Shown here: one piece after another, positions 54,550-63,267 of the stretch
Layout of the letters: each line of letters begins with the position of its first letter
Position numbering within the stretch: position 1 is the stretch's first letter
NCBI RefSeq assembly: GCF_051466335.1
Contig: NZ_CP195793.1
Location: forward strand, 1,860,001 to 1,924,000
Origin: Planctomicrobium sp051466335
GTDB taxonomy: Bacteria > Planctomycetota > Planctomycetia > Planctomycetales > Planctomycetaceae
Direction: 5' to 3'
DNA: 64,000 nucleotides
The notes under the pieces: model-generated
What the model was told of the DNA's origin: nothing
Database searches by the model: none
Seen by the model: only the letters and a program-made list of their open reading frames with translations
Program-made: the position numbers and the translations under genes

Positions 54550-56667
54550 TCAGCACCATTCTCGCTCCAGACACTTTTTATAGATCCACAGATTCAGCAA
54601 AATTCCAGTGACCAGAGCGGCAAATGCTGTGGAATAAAACCAGATGGGGAGTGTCGGAATGTTCCAGTCAGGGTGCTTGATCATCGTGACCATTATCGCC
54701 AGAAACAGAACTGCGAACAGACCAATCACAATCGCGGACAGGCCGAATTGCCAATTGTGTTTGAAAGCGAAGACGCCAGCACCCGCTGCAAAGATGATCG
54801 GAGCTGTCACGAGGGCAACGACGGCATAAGCGACAGCTGGTGAGTAGAAGTTTGTTTCTGGTGTGACATAGCTGGCGTAGAGCACCAGAAGACCAACCGG
54901 AATGAGGGCGAAGCTTTGATCAATCAAAAGACTCGCCAGGAGTTGTTTGCAAAACGAGGTTCGATTTGCAGGCCTACAGAAATCAGTCGCGAGTGAGCTT
55001 CGTCTTTTGAACCATAGGAAGATGGGAATCCCAAGAACAATAAGAACCCCATTCACAAGTTGCGATGTGATATTGATCACGGCAGAAGTCGACCTTAGCC
55101 AAGTGAGGAGGGAGTCCCCAGTTGTGAGCGAGTGACCGGCCAAAAAGACTGTCAAGAAAGTGACCACAAAAATCGCAACGATCCGAAGTGAGTATTGGGA
55201 GCATTCGAGTCTCTGTAAACGGACCTGCTTCCAGAAATTTCCCCGATGAAAGTCAAGTTGAAGAATGCGGGAATCCTGCCCTTGGAGACTCCTGTCAACT
55301 CGTTGCCATTGCGACGCAGATTGTTTCTGAGGTGAAGATACAAACAATACAGAACTGGGATTCAGTTCCATTTGACGCCGGGCTAGATTCATGAGCTGGC
55401 TGAGAAAAAGACTGATGATGACGACCATGAAAGCGAGAATCAGGATTGTGAAAACAGGGAAGTGCCCCTGCAGGAACCAGACGAAATTCCCCGCGAGTTG
55501 AGGAGGCAGGTACCGCCAAAGCGCGATGGGAATCCACCAAAAAGATATCGATACGAACAGCAGTATCCCCAGACTTCGGATCCAGCGTCGGCTCGACATT
55601 GAGCACAAGGCCGAGAGTGAAATCACCGACGGCAACGCGAGTGGGAGTGTCAGCGCAGGGAGCAGGGAAAATTCGTTGAGGAGAAGAGCACCCGAATGCA
55701 GCAGTGAAGCGATTCCGAAAAGGAGGCTCACAGCAATGATCTGAGGCCTGAGAAACCCTGGAGTTGTCCAGGATGCAGGTGTCAGGAAGAGCGCCTTCAG
55801 TTGTAAAAAGATGCCAAACGTGAGTGCTGCGGACATCATCAGGCTGGGTATCAGGAGATCTGCCAGGGTTTTGTGCGCCCAAAGGGGATACGCGTGGATC
55901 TCTCTGAGGAACCGGCGATCGCCTTCTAACTGCCAAGGCCAATTGGCAAAAATCGCATTCAGATGTGGAAGTTCGGCGAGCGGTTGTAAGGCCGATTTTG
56001 TGAGCAAGGTCGAAATGGGATCGATCACTGGAAAACGATGTTCCTCTTTTCTCGTCGGATTCCAGAAGGAGTCTGAAATGACGAGAGTGTTCAGCTGAGG
56101 AATCGTTTTAACAGCATCCACGATGTCGCTGATCGGCGCGCTTCTGTCGACACGAAGCAGGCTGAGTTGCGAAAGGTTCTGCAACTCATCTCGGTGCTTC
56201 AGGAGAATTGCGGACGGTATTTCCAATTCACGGAGCTGTTTCCCCTGTGAGGAGAGTAACCCGGAAGGGAGGTAGTCTCCTTGGACGTGAAGAGTTCTGA
56301 GATGCGTGAGCTGTTTGATCTGATTGAGGAGTTCCTGGCCCTTTTCAGGAGAAAGCAGTGAAAAGGTTATTGCTTTAGTGTTGGTGAACGGGCTCAGATC
56401 AGGAACGTTCAATTCGCCACCGATGGTCACCCACAGACTTTGGACATCCTCAGGTTTTGCCTTATTATTCGATGTCGTGTGTGATCGGTCCGCAATGCTC
56501 AGAGTTGAATTGGGAGTGTGCAGCTTCGGAGCAATTTCGAATGAGGTTGTTCGAACCGTCGAGTAGTAAACCAATCCAGCTAGAAAAATTATCCAGAGAG
56601 CTGACAGAATCCGAGTTGCGGAGCGAGTCCAGTAGGTTCGGAAGATCTGAGAAATTTGGCCGCTCAT
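54550..56667 (-). CDS. Polytopic membrane protein with LRR-like domain, ABC permease partner
   Basis: The 705-residue protein has one N-terminal helix (residues 20-38), then an extracytoplasmic domain of about 210 residues. Residues 96-200 show leucine-rich-repeat periodicity (LTHLRTLHVQGDYL, KQLRELEIPSAILL, SQLSLLRVDRSA, PQLNTLVISDS). About eleven more membrane helices follow. It is the third gene of an operon with a GntR regulator and an ABC ATPase, and its start overlaps the ATPase stop by 4 bp (ATGA), so it is probably the transporter membrane subunit. The LRR is unusual for such permeases. The transported substrate is unknown. Confidence 0.8.
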   Translation of the reverse strand: MSGQISQIFRTYWTRSATRILSALWIIFLAGLVYYSTVRTTSFEIAPKLHTPNSTLSIADRSHTTSNNKAKPEDVQSLWVTIGGELNVPDLSPFTNTKAITFSLLSPEKGQELLNQIKQLTHLRTLHVQGDYLPSGLLSSQGKQLRELEIPSAILLKHRDELQNLSQLSLLRVDRSAPISDIVDAVKTIPQLNTLVISDSFWNPTRKEEHRFPVIDPISTLLTKSALQPLAELPHLNAIFANWPWQLEGDRRFLREIHAYPLWAHKTLADLLIPSLMMSAALTFGIFLQLKALFLTPASWTTPGFLRPQIIAVSLLFGIASLLHSGALLLNEFSLLPALTLPLALPSVISLSALCSMSSRRWIRSLGILLFVSISFWWIPIALWRYLPPQLAGNFVWFLQGHFPVFTILILAFMVVIISLFLSQLMNLARRQMELNPSSVLFVSSPQKQSASQWQRVDRSLQGQDSRILQLDFHRGNFWKQVRLQRLECSQYSLRIVAIFVVTFLTVFLAGHSLTTGDSLLTWLRSTSAVINITSQLVNGVLIVLGIPIFLWFKRRSSLATDFCRPANRTSFCKQLLASLLIDQSFALIPVGLLVLYASYVTPETNFYSPAVAYAVVALVTAPIIFAAGAGVFAFKHNWQFGLSAIVIGLFAVLFLAIMVTMIKHPDWNIPTLPIWFYSTAFAALVTGILLNLWIYKKCLEREWC

Positions 56668-57581
56668 CTCGCACCTACTTTCACCGGTTCTTGAGTCGCT
56701 GAGACTCCACTCAGTTCGAGAAAGATCTCTTCCAGGTTCAGATCTTCAATCGAAACTCTTGCGTTCCATTGCTGTTCGATTGTTGGAACGGTTTCTTCAT
56801 CAATCTCGGAGACTGTCACGGTTGCGTGCTGCTCTGAAACCTCGCTACGGATCGTTCCTTTAATGTTGAGGTGCGGTGGCAATTGGCTTGCCGAATGGAT
56901 GCGAAGTCGTTTGCAATTTTCCTTTAGGGAATCGAGCTCTCCATAAAACTTCAGTTTTCCCGCCTCTAGAAACGCGACGTGACTGGCGACACGTTCGAGG
57001 TCGGAAGTGATATGAGTCGAGAAGAGCGTGGTGTGACGTTCATCGATGGAAAGATCGATGAGAGATTGGAGAAACTGTCTTCGAGCAATCGGATCGAGAC
57101 TGGCGACAGGTTCATCGAGGATTAACAACTCAGGCCGGTGTCCCATCGCGAGAATGACCGCCAGCTTCTGCCGTTGCCCGATCGACAGTGTTGAAACCCT
57201 CTTCTCACGCGGGAGATCCCAGTCTCGCAGAAGTGTTTCGACGTAAGCGTGATCCCACGTCTCGTAAAAGCACCCTGTGTAATGGCACAATGCATGGACC
57301 TTCATCCACGGAAGAAGGGAGAAGTCCTGAGAGACATAGCCGAGTCTTGCCTTGGACTTGTCGCTGAGGGTCCATGAAGTTTCTCCAAAAACCTCGCAGT
57401 TGCCCGACGTGGGACGCAGGAGTCCAAGCAGGCACCGCAATAAGGTGGATTTGCCGCTGCCGTTGGTTCCGATGAGACCGACGACGTGCCCCGGTTCAAT
57501 CTGCATCGTGATGCCCTTCAGTGCGACCTCTTGTTGAAACTGCTTCGAGAGATTTTGGCAGGAGATCACTGGAGAATTCAT
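56664..57581 (-). CDS. ABC transporter ATP-binding protein (YtrB-type)
   Basis: The 305-residue ABC ATPase has Walker A GLIGTNGSGKSTLLRC, signature LSIGQRQKL, Walker B LLILDEPVASLD and the switch His in FSTHITSD. The C-terminal 80 residues are an extra beta-rich domain seen in YtrB-like and drug-resistance ATPases. Both ends overlap neighbours by 4 bp (ATGA), so the operon is GntR, ATPase, membrane protein. It probably drives an exporter linked to envelope stress, by analogy with the Bacillus ytr operon. Confidence 0.92.
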   Translation of the reverse strand: MNSPVISCQNLSKQFQQEVALKGITMQIEPGHVVGLIGTNGSGKSTLLRCLLGLLRPTSGNCEVFGETSWTLSDKSKARLGYVSQDFSLLPWMKVHALCHYTGCFYETWDHAYVETLLRDWDLPREKRVSTLSIGQRQKLAVILAMGHRPELLILDEPVASLDPIARRQFLQSLIDLSIDERHTTLFSTHITSDLERVASHVAFLEAGKLKFYGELDSLKENCKRLRIHSASQLPPHLNIKGTIRSEVSEQHATVTVSEIDEETVPTIEQQWNARVSIEDLNLEEIFLELSGVSATQEPVKVGAR

Positions 57582-57973
57582 TGTGAGATTTCCTTAAGAA
57601 GTTTCTCGACGACGTTTAGAATGTCTTGATCAGTCAGTTTCAACTGGCGTCCGCGAACAATGGCCATCTGCATCGCACTTGAGAGTTCTTTTTGCCGTTG
57701 ATGCAGGTTTCCTTGCACTTTGAGTTCGCTGATGGCCATTCCTTTTCCGCGAACGCGTTCAACGATCCCGTCTGCTTCCATCCTCGCGTAAGCTTTCGAG
57801 ATGGTCATCGGATTGACACTCAGCACGCTCGCCATCTGCCTCACGCTGGGAAGCATGTCACCCGCTTCAAGTTGACCCCCAGCGGCGAGTGCCTGTACTT
57901 GATCGATGACCTGTCGGTAGATGGGCACCCCCGAGGTTGGATGAATTTCAAATTGTTGAGGGCTGATCGTCAT
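57578..57973 (-). CDS. GntR-family (YtrA-type) transcriptional regulator
   Basis: The 131-residue regulator has a winged-helix domain (SGVPIYRQVIDQVQALAAGG, MLPSVRQMASVLSVNPMTISKAYARM, GIVERVRGKGM) and a short C-terminal helix without a ligand-binding domain, the YtrA subfamily. It should repress its own operon. A perfect palindrome lies 11 bp upstream of the ATG. The longer frame to 58486 lacks conserved sequence, so ATG 57973 is the start. The stop overlaps the ABC gene by 4 bp. Confidence 0.92.
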   Translation of the reverse strand: MTISPQQFEIHPTSGVPIYRQVIDQVQALAAGGQLEAGDMLPSVRQMASVLSVNPMTISKAYARMEADGIVERVRGKGMAISELKVQGNLHQRQKELSSAMQMAIVRGRQLKLTDQDILNVVEKLLKEISQ

Positions 57974-57983
57974 TGGTGTGTCC

Positions 57984-58009
57984 GTGTGTATTACTAGAGT
58001 GATACACAC
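57984..58009 (-). promoter_or_regulatory. Putative YtrA-type operator
   Basis: GTGTGTAT-N10-ATACACAC is a perfect 8-bp palindrome (57984-57991 and 58002-58009) lying 11 bp upstream of the regulator ATG. Operators of YtrA regulators are GTGTA-type inverted repeats near the -10, so self-regulation of the operon is likely. Only sequence evidence is available. Confidence 0.65.
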
Positions 58010-58147
58010 GGGCGGGGTTCGAGTCAAGTCAAAACAGCAGATGTGGATGAATTTGCAGAGCGGAAATTGACATTGCTGAAGCGATGGGACTCGTATTAGC
58101 TCGAGGTGGAGCCGTTTCGAAAACCGACGGGAAGTTGGTATTCTCCG

Positions 58148-58747
58148 ATGATGAAATCGATTCGGTTCACACTTTTGATCGTCGCGGGGGGCGTCATCCT
58201 GCTGCTTGTGATGCTGCGCGAACGACAACTGCGCCACTGGAGTGAAACAGCCGCTCCAGCGAGAGCGGCGCCTCGTCAACTTGCGCCTCGGTTTCAAGTC
58301 ACCGACCATCGACGACATCTCGTCAAATTCGAGCGATTTCTCGGCCGGCAGCGGGTCGCATTGCTCTTCTTTGACTCCAGAATCGGCGCTGCAAATGATC
58401 CTCGAGTTTTGTCGTTGCTGCAGGGTGAAGAGCCTCTGAGACGTGCAGGAATCGAGATTGTTGCGATCAGCGATGCGAATCCACATGAGAATCAGGAAGC
58501 GGAGAAAACGCTCGGCATTCCGTTTCCATTTCCGTTACTGACCGACATCGATCTTTCCATTCCCGCGAAGTTGCCAGTGCATCGGCTTTACGGCCTTTAC
58601 GATGGTGCGAGTCAACAAGTCCGAACGGGATTGTTTCTGATCGAGCGGGACGGGACTGTACCGGTAGGGCCGAATGGATTTCCATTGCCGGTCGCGGATG
58701 AGGAATCTGCTGTCGAACAACTCTCGCAGGGAATTTGGCCGCGATAA
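58148..58747 (+). CDS. Membrane-anchored peroxiredoxin-like protein lacking cysteine
   Basis: The protein is about 199 residues with an N-terminal helix (SIRFTLLIVAGGVILLLVML). It then has an AhpC/TSA-like thioredoxin fold: LLFFDSRIGAANDPRVLSLL, GIEIVAISDANPHENQEAEK, PFPFPLLTDIDLSIPAKL, RTGLFLIERDGTV. The catalytic Cys region of peroxiredoxins (usually PxxxC) is replaced by DSRIGAA, and no cysteine occurs in the whole sequence. It is therefore unlikely to be a peroxidase and may be a binding or scaffold version. ATG 58148 is followed by a second ATG at 58151. Confidence 0.75.
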   Translation: MMKSIRFTLLIVAGGVILLLVMLRERQLRHWSETAAPARAAPRQLAPRFQVTDHRRHLVKFERFLGRQRVALLFFDSRIGAANDPRVLSLLQGEEPLRRAGIEIVAISDANPHENQEAEKTLGIPFPFPLLTDIDLSIPAKLPVHRLYGLYDGASQQVRTGLFLIERDGTVPVGPNGFPLPVADEESAVEQLSQGIWPR

Positions 58748-58763
58748 TGCGGTGTTGAGCAAA

Positions 58764-58797
58764 TGAAAAGAGCCCGAAGTTTCCTTCAGGCTCTTTT
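58764..58797. terminator. Bidirectional terminator
   Basis: GAAAAGAGCC pairs with GGCTCTTTTC around a short loop and gives T-runs on both strands, between the peroxiredoxin-like gene and the convergent DegP-like gene. Confidence 0.85.
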
Positions 58798-58820
58798 CAG
58801 AAGCGTATCAATATCCTCGA

Positions 58821-60356
58821 TTAGTCCTGAGGTTTGAGTACGACGAACGAGGACGCGTTGCCTCGTCGAATGTGCAGAAGAATTCCAGTGGAAAGATCTG
58901 CTTCGCTCACAGCCGTTCCAAATTCCTGAATGGAATTCACTTCCGTTGTGCCGACCCGTTGGATCAGGTCGCCCGGTTGAAGCCCCCCTTCTTCAGCAAC
59001 GCTCCCTGCTTTCACTTCCTGAACGACGACTCCCTTGGTCCCTTTCGCAATGTCGAGTTGGCCAGCGAGTTTGTCGTCCAGCTCCGCGATTGTCAGGCCG
59101 AGTTTGGAAACCTCCTGACGGTCCTTTTTCGGCTGCTGGGCAGTGTTGTCATTAACGCGGGCTCGACGCAATGCGGCTGTGTAGTCGTTTGGCATTTCTT
59201 CGAGTTTGACGCTGAGCGTCGTCTCTTTGCCGTCCCGAATGACCTTCAAGTCGTAATTCTTGTTCGGAGCAGATCTCTCCACTTCGTCAACGAGGACATC
59301 TCGGTCTTTGATGGGACGATTGTCGAATCCAACGATCACGTCTCCCGCCTGAAGTTCTGCTCGCGCTGCTGGTGTATCAGCTCCCACATCAACGATGAGT
59401 GCTCCTGTTCCAGTTGGAACTTTCAGCTGCTTGCGGATGTCCGCGGTCATTTCCTGTAGCTGAACGCCGAGGTAAGACCGCTTCACTTCTCCGTCCGCGA
59501 TCAACTGATTCGCCACCCAGCTGACGTACTTCGATGGAATTGAGAATCCAATGCCGTCGTAACCCCCACTGCGGCTCGAGATGGCAGTGTTGATTCCGAT
59601 CACCTGACCATGCAGATTGACGAGTGGTCCGCCGCTGTTACCAGGATTGATGGCAGCGTCGGTCTGCAGGTATTGCTCACGCTCGTTAATTCCGGGCCCG
59701 CGACCAGTCGCACTAATAATCCCGGACGTGACAGTCGTTCCCACGTTGAACGGATTACCAAGTGCCAAAACCCAGTCTCCAACCTGCATTTGATCGCTGT
59801 CCCCCAGAGTGACTGCGGGAAGTGGTTCATCTGTGGTGACTCGAATAATCGCGATATCTGTACGAGGGTCGAAGTTCCAGGAGTCGGCAACGACCTCACT
59901 TCCATCTTCGAGTTTGACGATCACTCGGTCAGCACCTTCGACGACATGGCTATTTGTCAGGATGATGCCAGAGGAATCAACGATAAATCCAGAACCGGCT
60001 CCTTGTTGACGAGGTGCTCTTCGCGAAGATCCACCACGCGGGAACTGCTGTTCGAATCGCGGATCCTGCCTGAACAGTTCTCTGAGCATCTGCTCCTGCA
60101 TGTCGTTGAGCGGCTGACCCCGTGAATCTGTGATCTCAACATCTCGCCCTTTCGTTTCCGTTCGAATTGAAACGACGGAAGGGAGGACTAGTTTTGAGAC
60201 CTCCCTGAAAGCAATCGACAAGTCCGAAGGGCTTGCAATTGGTGTCAGAGTGAGTGGCTGTACTGCAGGTTTGATTTCAGACCAACCGGAACCTGCGACT
60301 CCCAGGCAGATCCCTCCCACAGCTGCCAAAATCCAGCTTGCGTTTTTCATACTCAT
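58821..60356 (-). CDS. DegP/HtrA-family periplasmic serine protease
   Basis: The 511-residue Do-like protease has a signal peptide (ASWILAAVGGICLGVAGSGW). The trypsin-like domain has catalytic H137 (TNSHVVEG), D167 (RTDIAII) and S241 (INPGNSGGPL). Two PDZ domains follow: SYLGVQLQEMT...AGDVIVGFDN and KLGLTIAELDDKL...LQPGDLIQRVG. All parts are intact. It degrades misfolded envelope proteins. GAGG precedes ATG 60356. About 215 bp upstream hold the promoter, between it and nnrE. Confidence 0.95.
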   Translation of the reverse strand: MSMKNASWILAAVGGICLGVAGSGWSEIKPAVQPLTLTPIASPSDLSIAFREVSKLVLPSVVSIRTETKGRDVEITDSRGQPLNDMQEQMLRELFRQDPRFEQQFPRGGSSRRAPRQQGAGSGFIVDSSGIILTNSHVVEGADRVIVKLEDGSEVVADSWNFDPRTDIAIIRVTTDEPLPAVTLGDSDQMQVGDWVLALGNPFNVGTTVTSGIISATGRGPGINEREQYLQTDAAINPGNSGGPLVNLHGQVIGINTAISSRSGGYDGIGFSIPSKYVSWVANQLIADGEVKRSYLGVQLQEMTADIRKQLKVPTGTGALIVDVGADTPAARAELQAGDVIVGFDNRPIKDRDVLVDEVERSAPNKNYDLKVIRDGKETTLSVKLEEMPNDYTAALRRARVNDNTAQQPKKDRQEVSKLGLTIAELDDKLAGQLDIAKGTKGVVVQEVKAGSVAEEGGLQPGDLIQRVGTTEVNSIQEFGTAVSEADLSTGILLHIRRGNASSFVVLKPQD

Positions 60357-60570
60357 TATTGGCCTCTCTATAAATCAACTTCCGAACGCGCCTGTGATCT
60401 CATCTCAACATTGCAATTGCGATCAGAAACTTCGAGACAGGGCGTTAAGAACTGGAGTGATAACAATTTGCGTTCGTCACCGGGTTTTCTCCAGAAATTA
60501 TTGGTGGAAAACCGGAATCAGTTGAACGCTTTCATGGTCTGATCGTTGCCGATCAGTGCCTCGTCTCGGG

Positions 60571-61287
60571 TTATTTTCTCTCGTCTTTTTCGGAATTGAA
60601 GGGGATTTTCCCGGTCCGGGAAAGGACGATTCGGGGGATTCCGATTCTAAGTGTATATAGGTCGCCAAGATACGGTTTGACAACATTTGAGTGGAAAGCA
60701 GGTTTGGGGGCGACAAGTGTCGCGGTGACGGTCGCTCGGATAGCCTTTGCGGGGGAGTCCTGCGAGTCGCAATCGAGTCCAGAAGGGAGGTCGACGGAGA
60801 AGACCCGTTTGCCGGATTTATTGATTTCGTCGATCACGAAATCGTAAGGTTCGCGAGGGGCTCCTCGGCTACCAGTTCCCAGCAGGGCATCCACAATCCA
60901 CTCTGCTTGCGCGAACTGTTCTCGCATGCTGCCGAGATCTTTCGGAAGCTCGATGTGATGGACTGGGATGTTCGTCCTCCTGAGGAGTTCGTAGTTGAAG
61001 AGTGCATCGCCACTCAGGCTTTCTGGAGGCGTGAACACAAGAACGACGACGCGATACAGGCTCTCGTCCAGATGTCTGGCCATCACGAATCCATCGCCAC
61101 CATTGTTCCCTTTGCCGCAGCAGATTACGACCGGTGATTGCAGATCGGCTCCTTTTTGAAGGAGAAGATCGGAGCAGCCTCTTCCGGCGTTCTCCATTAA
61201 AAGGAGGCCGGGGATGCCGAATTCCCGGATCGCGATCTGGTCGACTGATCGAATCTGTTCACGTGACAGCGGGGAGTGGTCAGGCAT
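60571..61287 (-). CDS. nnrE: NAD(P)H-hydrate epimerase
   Basis: The 238-residue YjeF-N domain protein interconverts R and S forms of hydrated NAD(P)H for repair. It shows REFGIPGLLLMENAGRG, ICCGKGNNGGDGFVMARHL, WIVDALLGTGSRG and VFSVDLPSGLDCD. It is the epimerase only, not fused to the dehydratase (YjeF-C) that bifunctional Nnr proteins carry. That partner is not seen nearby. It lies upstream of the DegP-like gene, both leftward, and may be co-transcribed or have its own promoter. Confidence 0.94.
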   Translation of the reverse strand: MPDHSPLSREQIRSVDQIAIREFGIPGLLLMENAGRGCSDLLLQKGADLQSPVVICCGKGNNGGDGFVMARHLDESLYRVVVLVFTPPESLSGDALFNYELLRRTNIPVHHIELPKDLGSMREQFAQAEWIVDALLGTGSRGAPREPYDFVIDEINKSGKRVFSVDLPSGLDCDSQDSPAKAIRATVTATLVAPKPAFHSNVVKPYLGDLYTLRIGIPRIVLSRTGKIPFNSEKDERK

Positions 61288-61493
61288 AGCTGCGGAACTT
61301 TGGGTGAAGGCGAAGCGATCAATTCGAGTCTGCTCAAAGTGCAGGTGTGATCAATTTTTCTTGATGGGAGCAGGGTGAGGCAGGCTTCCGAGTGGCTCCC
61401 GATCTTTCTACGATCCCAGATACAGGTCAGTAATCAAGGTACGTTGATTGTTTGTTGTGACTCGGCGCAGATATTAATGAAGGAACTGTCACG

Positions 61494-62525
61494 ATGAGGG
61501 CGATTCGACTCGAGGAACCAAAGCGATTTGTTGAAATTGAAGTTCCTCATCCCGGAGCGCCACTCGCAGGGCATGCACTCGTTCGAACTCATCGAATGGG
61601 GATCTGCGGAACGGATATTAGCGGCTATCTGGGGAAGATGCCTTTTTTTGCATACCCTCGCATTCCCGGACATGAACTGGGAGTTGAGGTCCTGGCTGTC
61701 GGGGAAGGCGTTTCCAATGTCTCTGTTGGTGATCGCTGCAGCGTTGAGCCATACATGAACTGCGGGGACTGCTTTGCTTGTCGCCGCGGGCAGGGGAACT
61801 GCTGTGCAAAACTCAACGTGATTGGCGTGATGATCGATGGCGGGCTTTGCGAAGAGTTTCACATTCGGGCTGACAAGCTGCACGCTTCGAAGAAGCTGAA
61901 TTACGATCAACTGGCCCTCGTTGAAACGCTGGCTATTGGATGCCATGCCACCGACCGCGGCGCTCCCGAGAAGGGGACACACACGTTGATCATCGGGGCA
62001 GGACCGATTGGCCTCTCCGTTTTAGAGTTCACTCGTTTGACCGGAACGACAGTGACGGTCATGGACATGAACGCAGAGCGATTGAAATTCTGTCGTGAAA
62101 CTTACGGAATTGAGCACACGATTCAGTATCGCGGGGACGGCTCTGAGATCGAGCAGATGAATACCATTACGAATGGGGATCGCTATCTGGTGGTGACCGA
62201 TGCCACGGGGAGTAATCGATCAATGTCGGGGGCTTTACGGTATGTCTCCCAGACCGGCCGGTTGGTCTATGTCGGCATCACCACAGCGGAAGTGAGTTTT
62301 CTGCATCCACAACTGCATAAGCCCGAGGTTTCGATTCTTGGGTCACGCAATGCGATGCCCAGCGATTTTACCCGAATCATTCGCCTGATCGAAGAAGGAA
62401 CGATTGACACTGCTCCCTGGATCACACATCGGATTGATTACGCGGAGTTCACGCACTCGTTCGAAGCATTCACGAAGCCGGAAACAGGGGCGATCAAGGC
62501 TCTTGTGAATGTTTCAGGGGAGTGA
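61494..62525 (+). CDS. Zinc-dependent alcohol dehydrogenase (MDR family)
   Basis: The 343-residue medium-chain dehydrogenase has catalytic zinc ligands in MGICGTDISGY and PGHELGVEVL. Structural zinc Cys4 is NCGDCFACRRGQGNCC, and the NAD-binding fold is LIIGAGPIGLSVLEF. It is related to threonine or polyol dehydrogenases; the substrate is unknown. AAGGA precedes ATG 61494. The gene is monocistronic and a dispersed repeat lies about 120 bp downstream. Confidence 0.93.
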   Translation: MRAIRLEEPKRFVEIEVPHPGAPLAGHALVRTHRMGICGTDISGYLGKMPFFAYPRIPGHELGVEVLAVGEGVSNVSVGDRCSVEPYMNCGDCFACRRGQGNCCAKLNVIGVMIDGGLCEEFHIRADKLHASKKLNYDQLALVETLAIGCHATDRGAPEKGTHTLIIGAGPIGLSVLEFTRLTGTTVTVMDMNAERLKFCRETYGIEHTIQYRGDGSEIEQMNTITNGDRYLVVTDATGSNRSMSGALRYVSQTGRLVYVGITTAEVSFLHPQLHKPEVSILGSRNAMPSDFTRIIRLIEEGTIDTAPWITHRIDYAEFTHSFEAFTKPETGAIKALVNVSGE

Positions 62526-62644
62526 GCTATTGTCCCTGGGGGGTTCGGAGAGCCCCCCGTCGTGGAACGCGACTCAGCTCGAACGGAGTGAGTTCGATGG
62601 CGTTTTGTCGGCGAATTCGAGGTACGTTCGCCAGACTCCTCGAG

Positions 62645-62708
62645 CGCCTCTCATGAGATTGTGGCGTTCCGGCGGCGATAAAAGGCAGCATTCGATCGAG
62701 TTTTTGCC
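62645..62708 (+). repeat. Dispersed intergenic repeat, copy B
   Basis: These 64 bp are similar to 37464-37525, with a core TGTGGCGTTCCGG to GTTTTTGCC identical at about 40 of 48 aligned positions. It lies 120 bp after the alcohol dehydrogenase stop, in the same orientation as that gene, as copy A does relative to glpK. GGCGG and CCGCC can pair, where copy A has GGAGG and CCTCC, so the change is compensated. The rest of the 62526-62955 gap holds no supported gene. Confidence 0.5.
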
Positions 62709-62955
62709 ATCATCCACCGCCACTCACACCTGAGACAGCGGCCGAGGGGCGAAAAAGACGATCCGACTTCCGTGTGAACTCTCGTCAGAGCAGGACAGTC
62801 GGGTTAGTTGGTGAAGTTCGTCGCTGATCTCTCGCCTCAGCCCATCAATAACAATCTCGGTGCCTCGTCCTTTCACACTCAGTCAGCAGTCGGGTGTCTA
62901 TCGGACACCACGTTCTGGTGGCAGCTCAAGTGTTCGCCACCAACCAGACCCGTGA

Positions 62956-63267
62956 TTAAAGGCTTTGCTTTAAAGAAGCCTGATCAGGCTTTTCCGAACC
63001 GCCGTCAACAAACGATTTGAAGGTCGCGGGGAAGGAATTGTCCAAGTATTTCACGTATCCAACAACACCGCACGCGATCGCAGCGACAATCGCATAGTGC
63101 ATCCAGAGGTGAGGGATGAGGTGCACAGTTTTTGTGAGTTGAAGCGAAAAAATTCTGTCGTTGCACAAGCGACATCGAACTGGGCGATGGATGAGGAGCA
63201 TCGCGGGAAGATCTGCGATGCGAAATCGAGAGCGTGAGAGATCAGAAGATTTAGCATCCTGGCACAT
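62956..63267 (-). CDS. Small zinc-ribbon membrane protein
   Basis: The 103-residue protein has a CRLC pair (C32, C35) in a basic segment and one hydrophobic helix (MHYAIVAAIACGVVGYV), then a polar tail ending SLKQSL. A clean ribosome site (GAGG, 6 nt spacing) precedes ATG 63267, supporting a real gene. Half a zinc ribbon plus a membrane helix is a common layout for short planctomycete proteins of unknown function. Confidence 0.6.
   Translation of the reverse strand: MCQDAKSSDLSRSRFRIADLPAMLLIHRPVRCRLCNDRIFSLQLTKTVHLIPHLWMHYAIVAAIACGVVGYVKYLDNSFPATFKSFVDGGSEKPDQASLKQSL

Noticed and set aside
57974..58486. Upstream extension of the GntR gene
   Set aside because: The longer frame has no conserved sequence and would place the operator-like palindrome inside coding sequence.
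62520..62640. tRNA-like hairpins near GTTCGA
   Set aside because: The GTTCGA is part of a short inverted repeat (TCGAAC/GTTCGA). No acceptor or anticodon arms are present.
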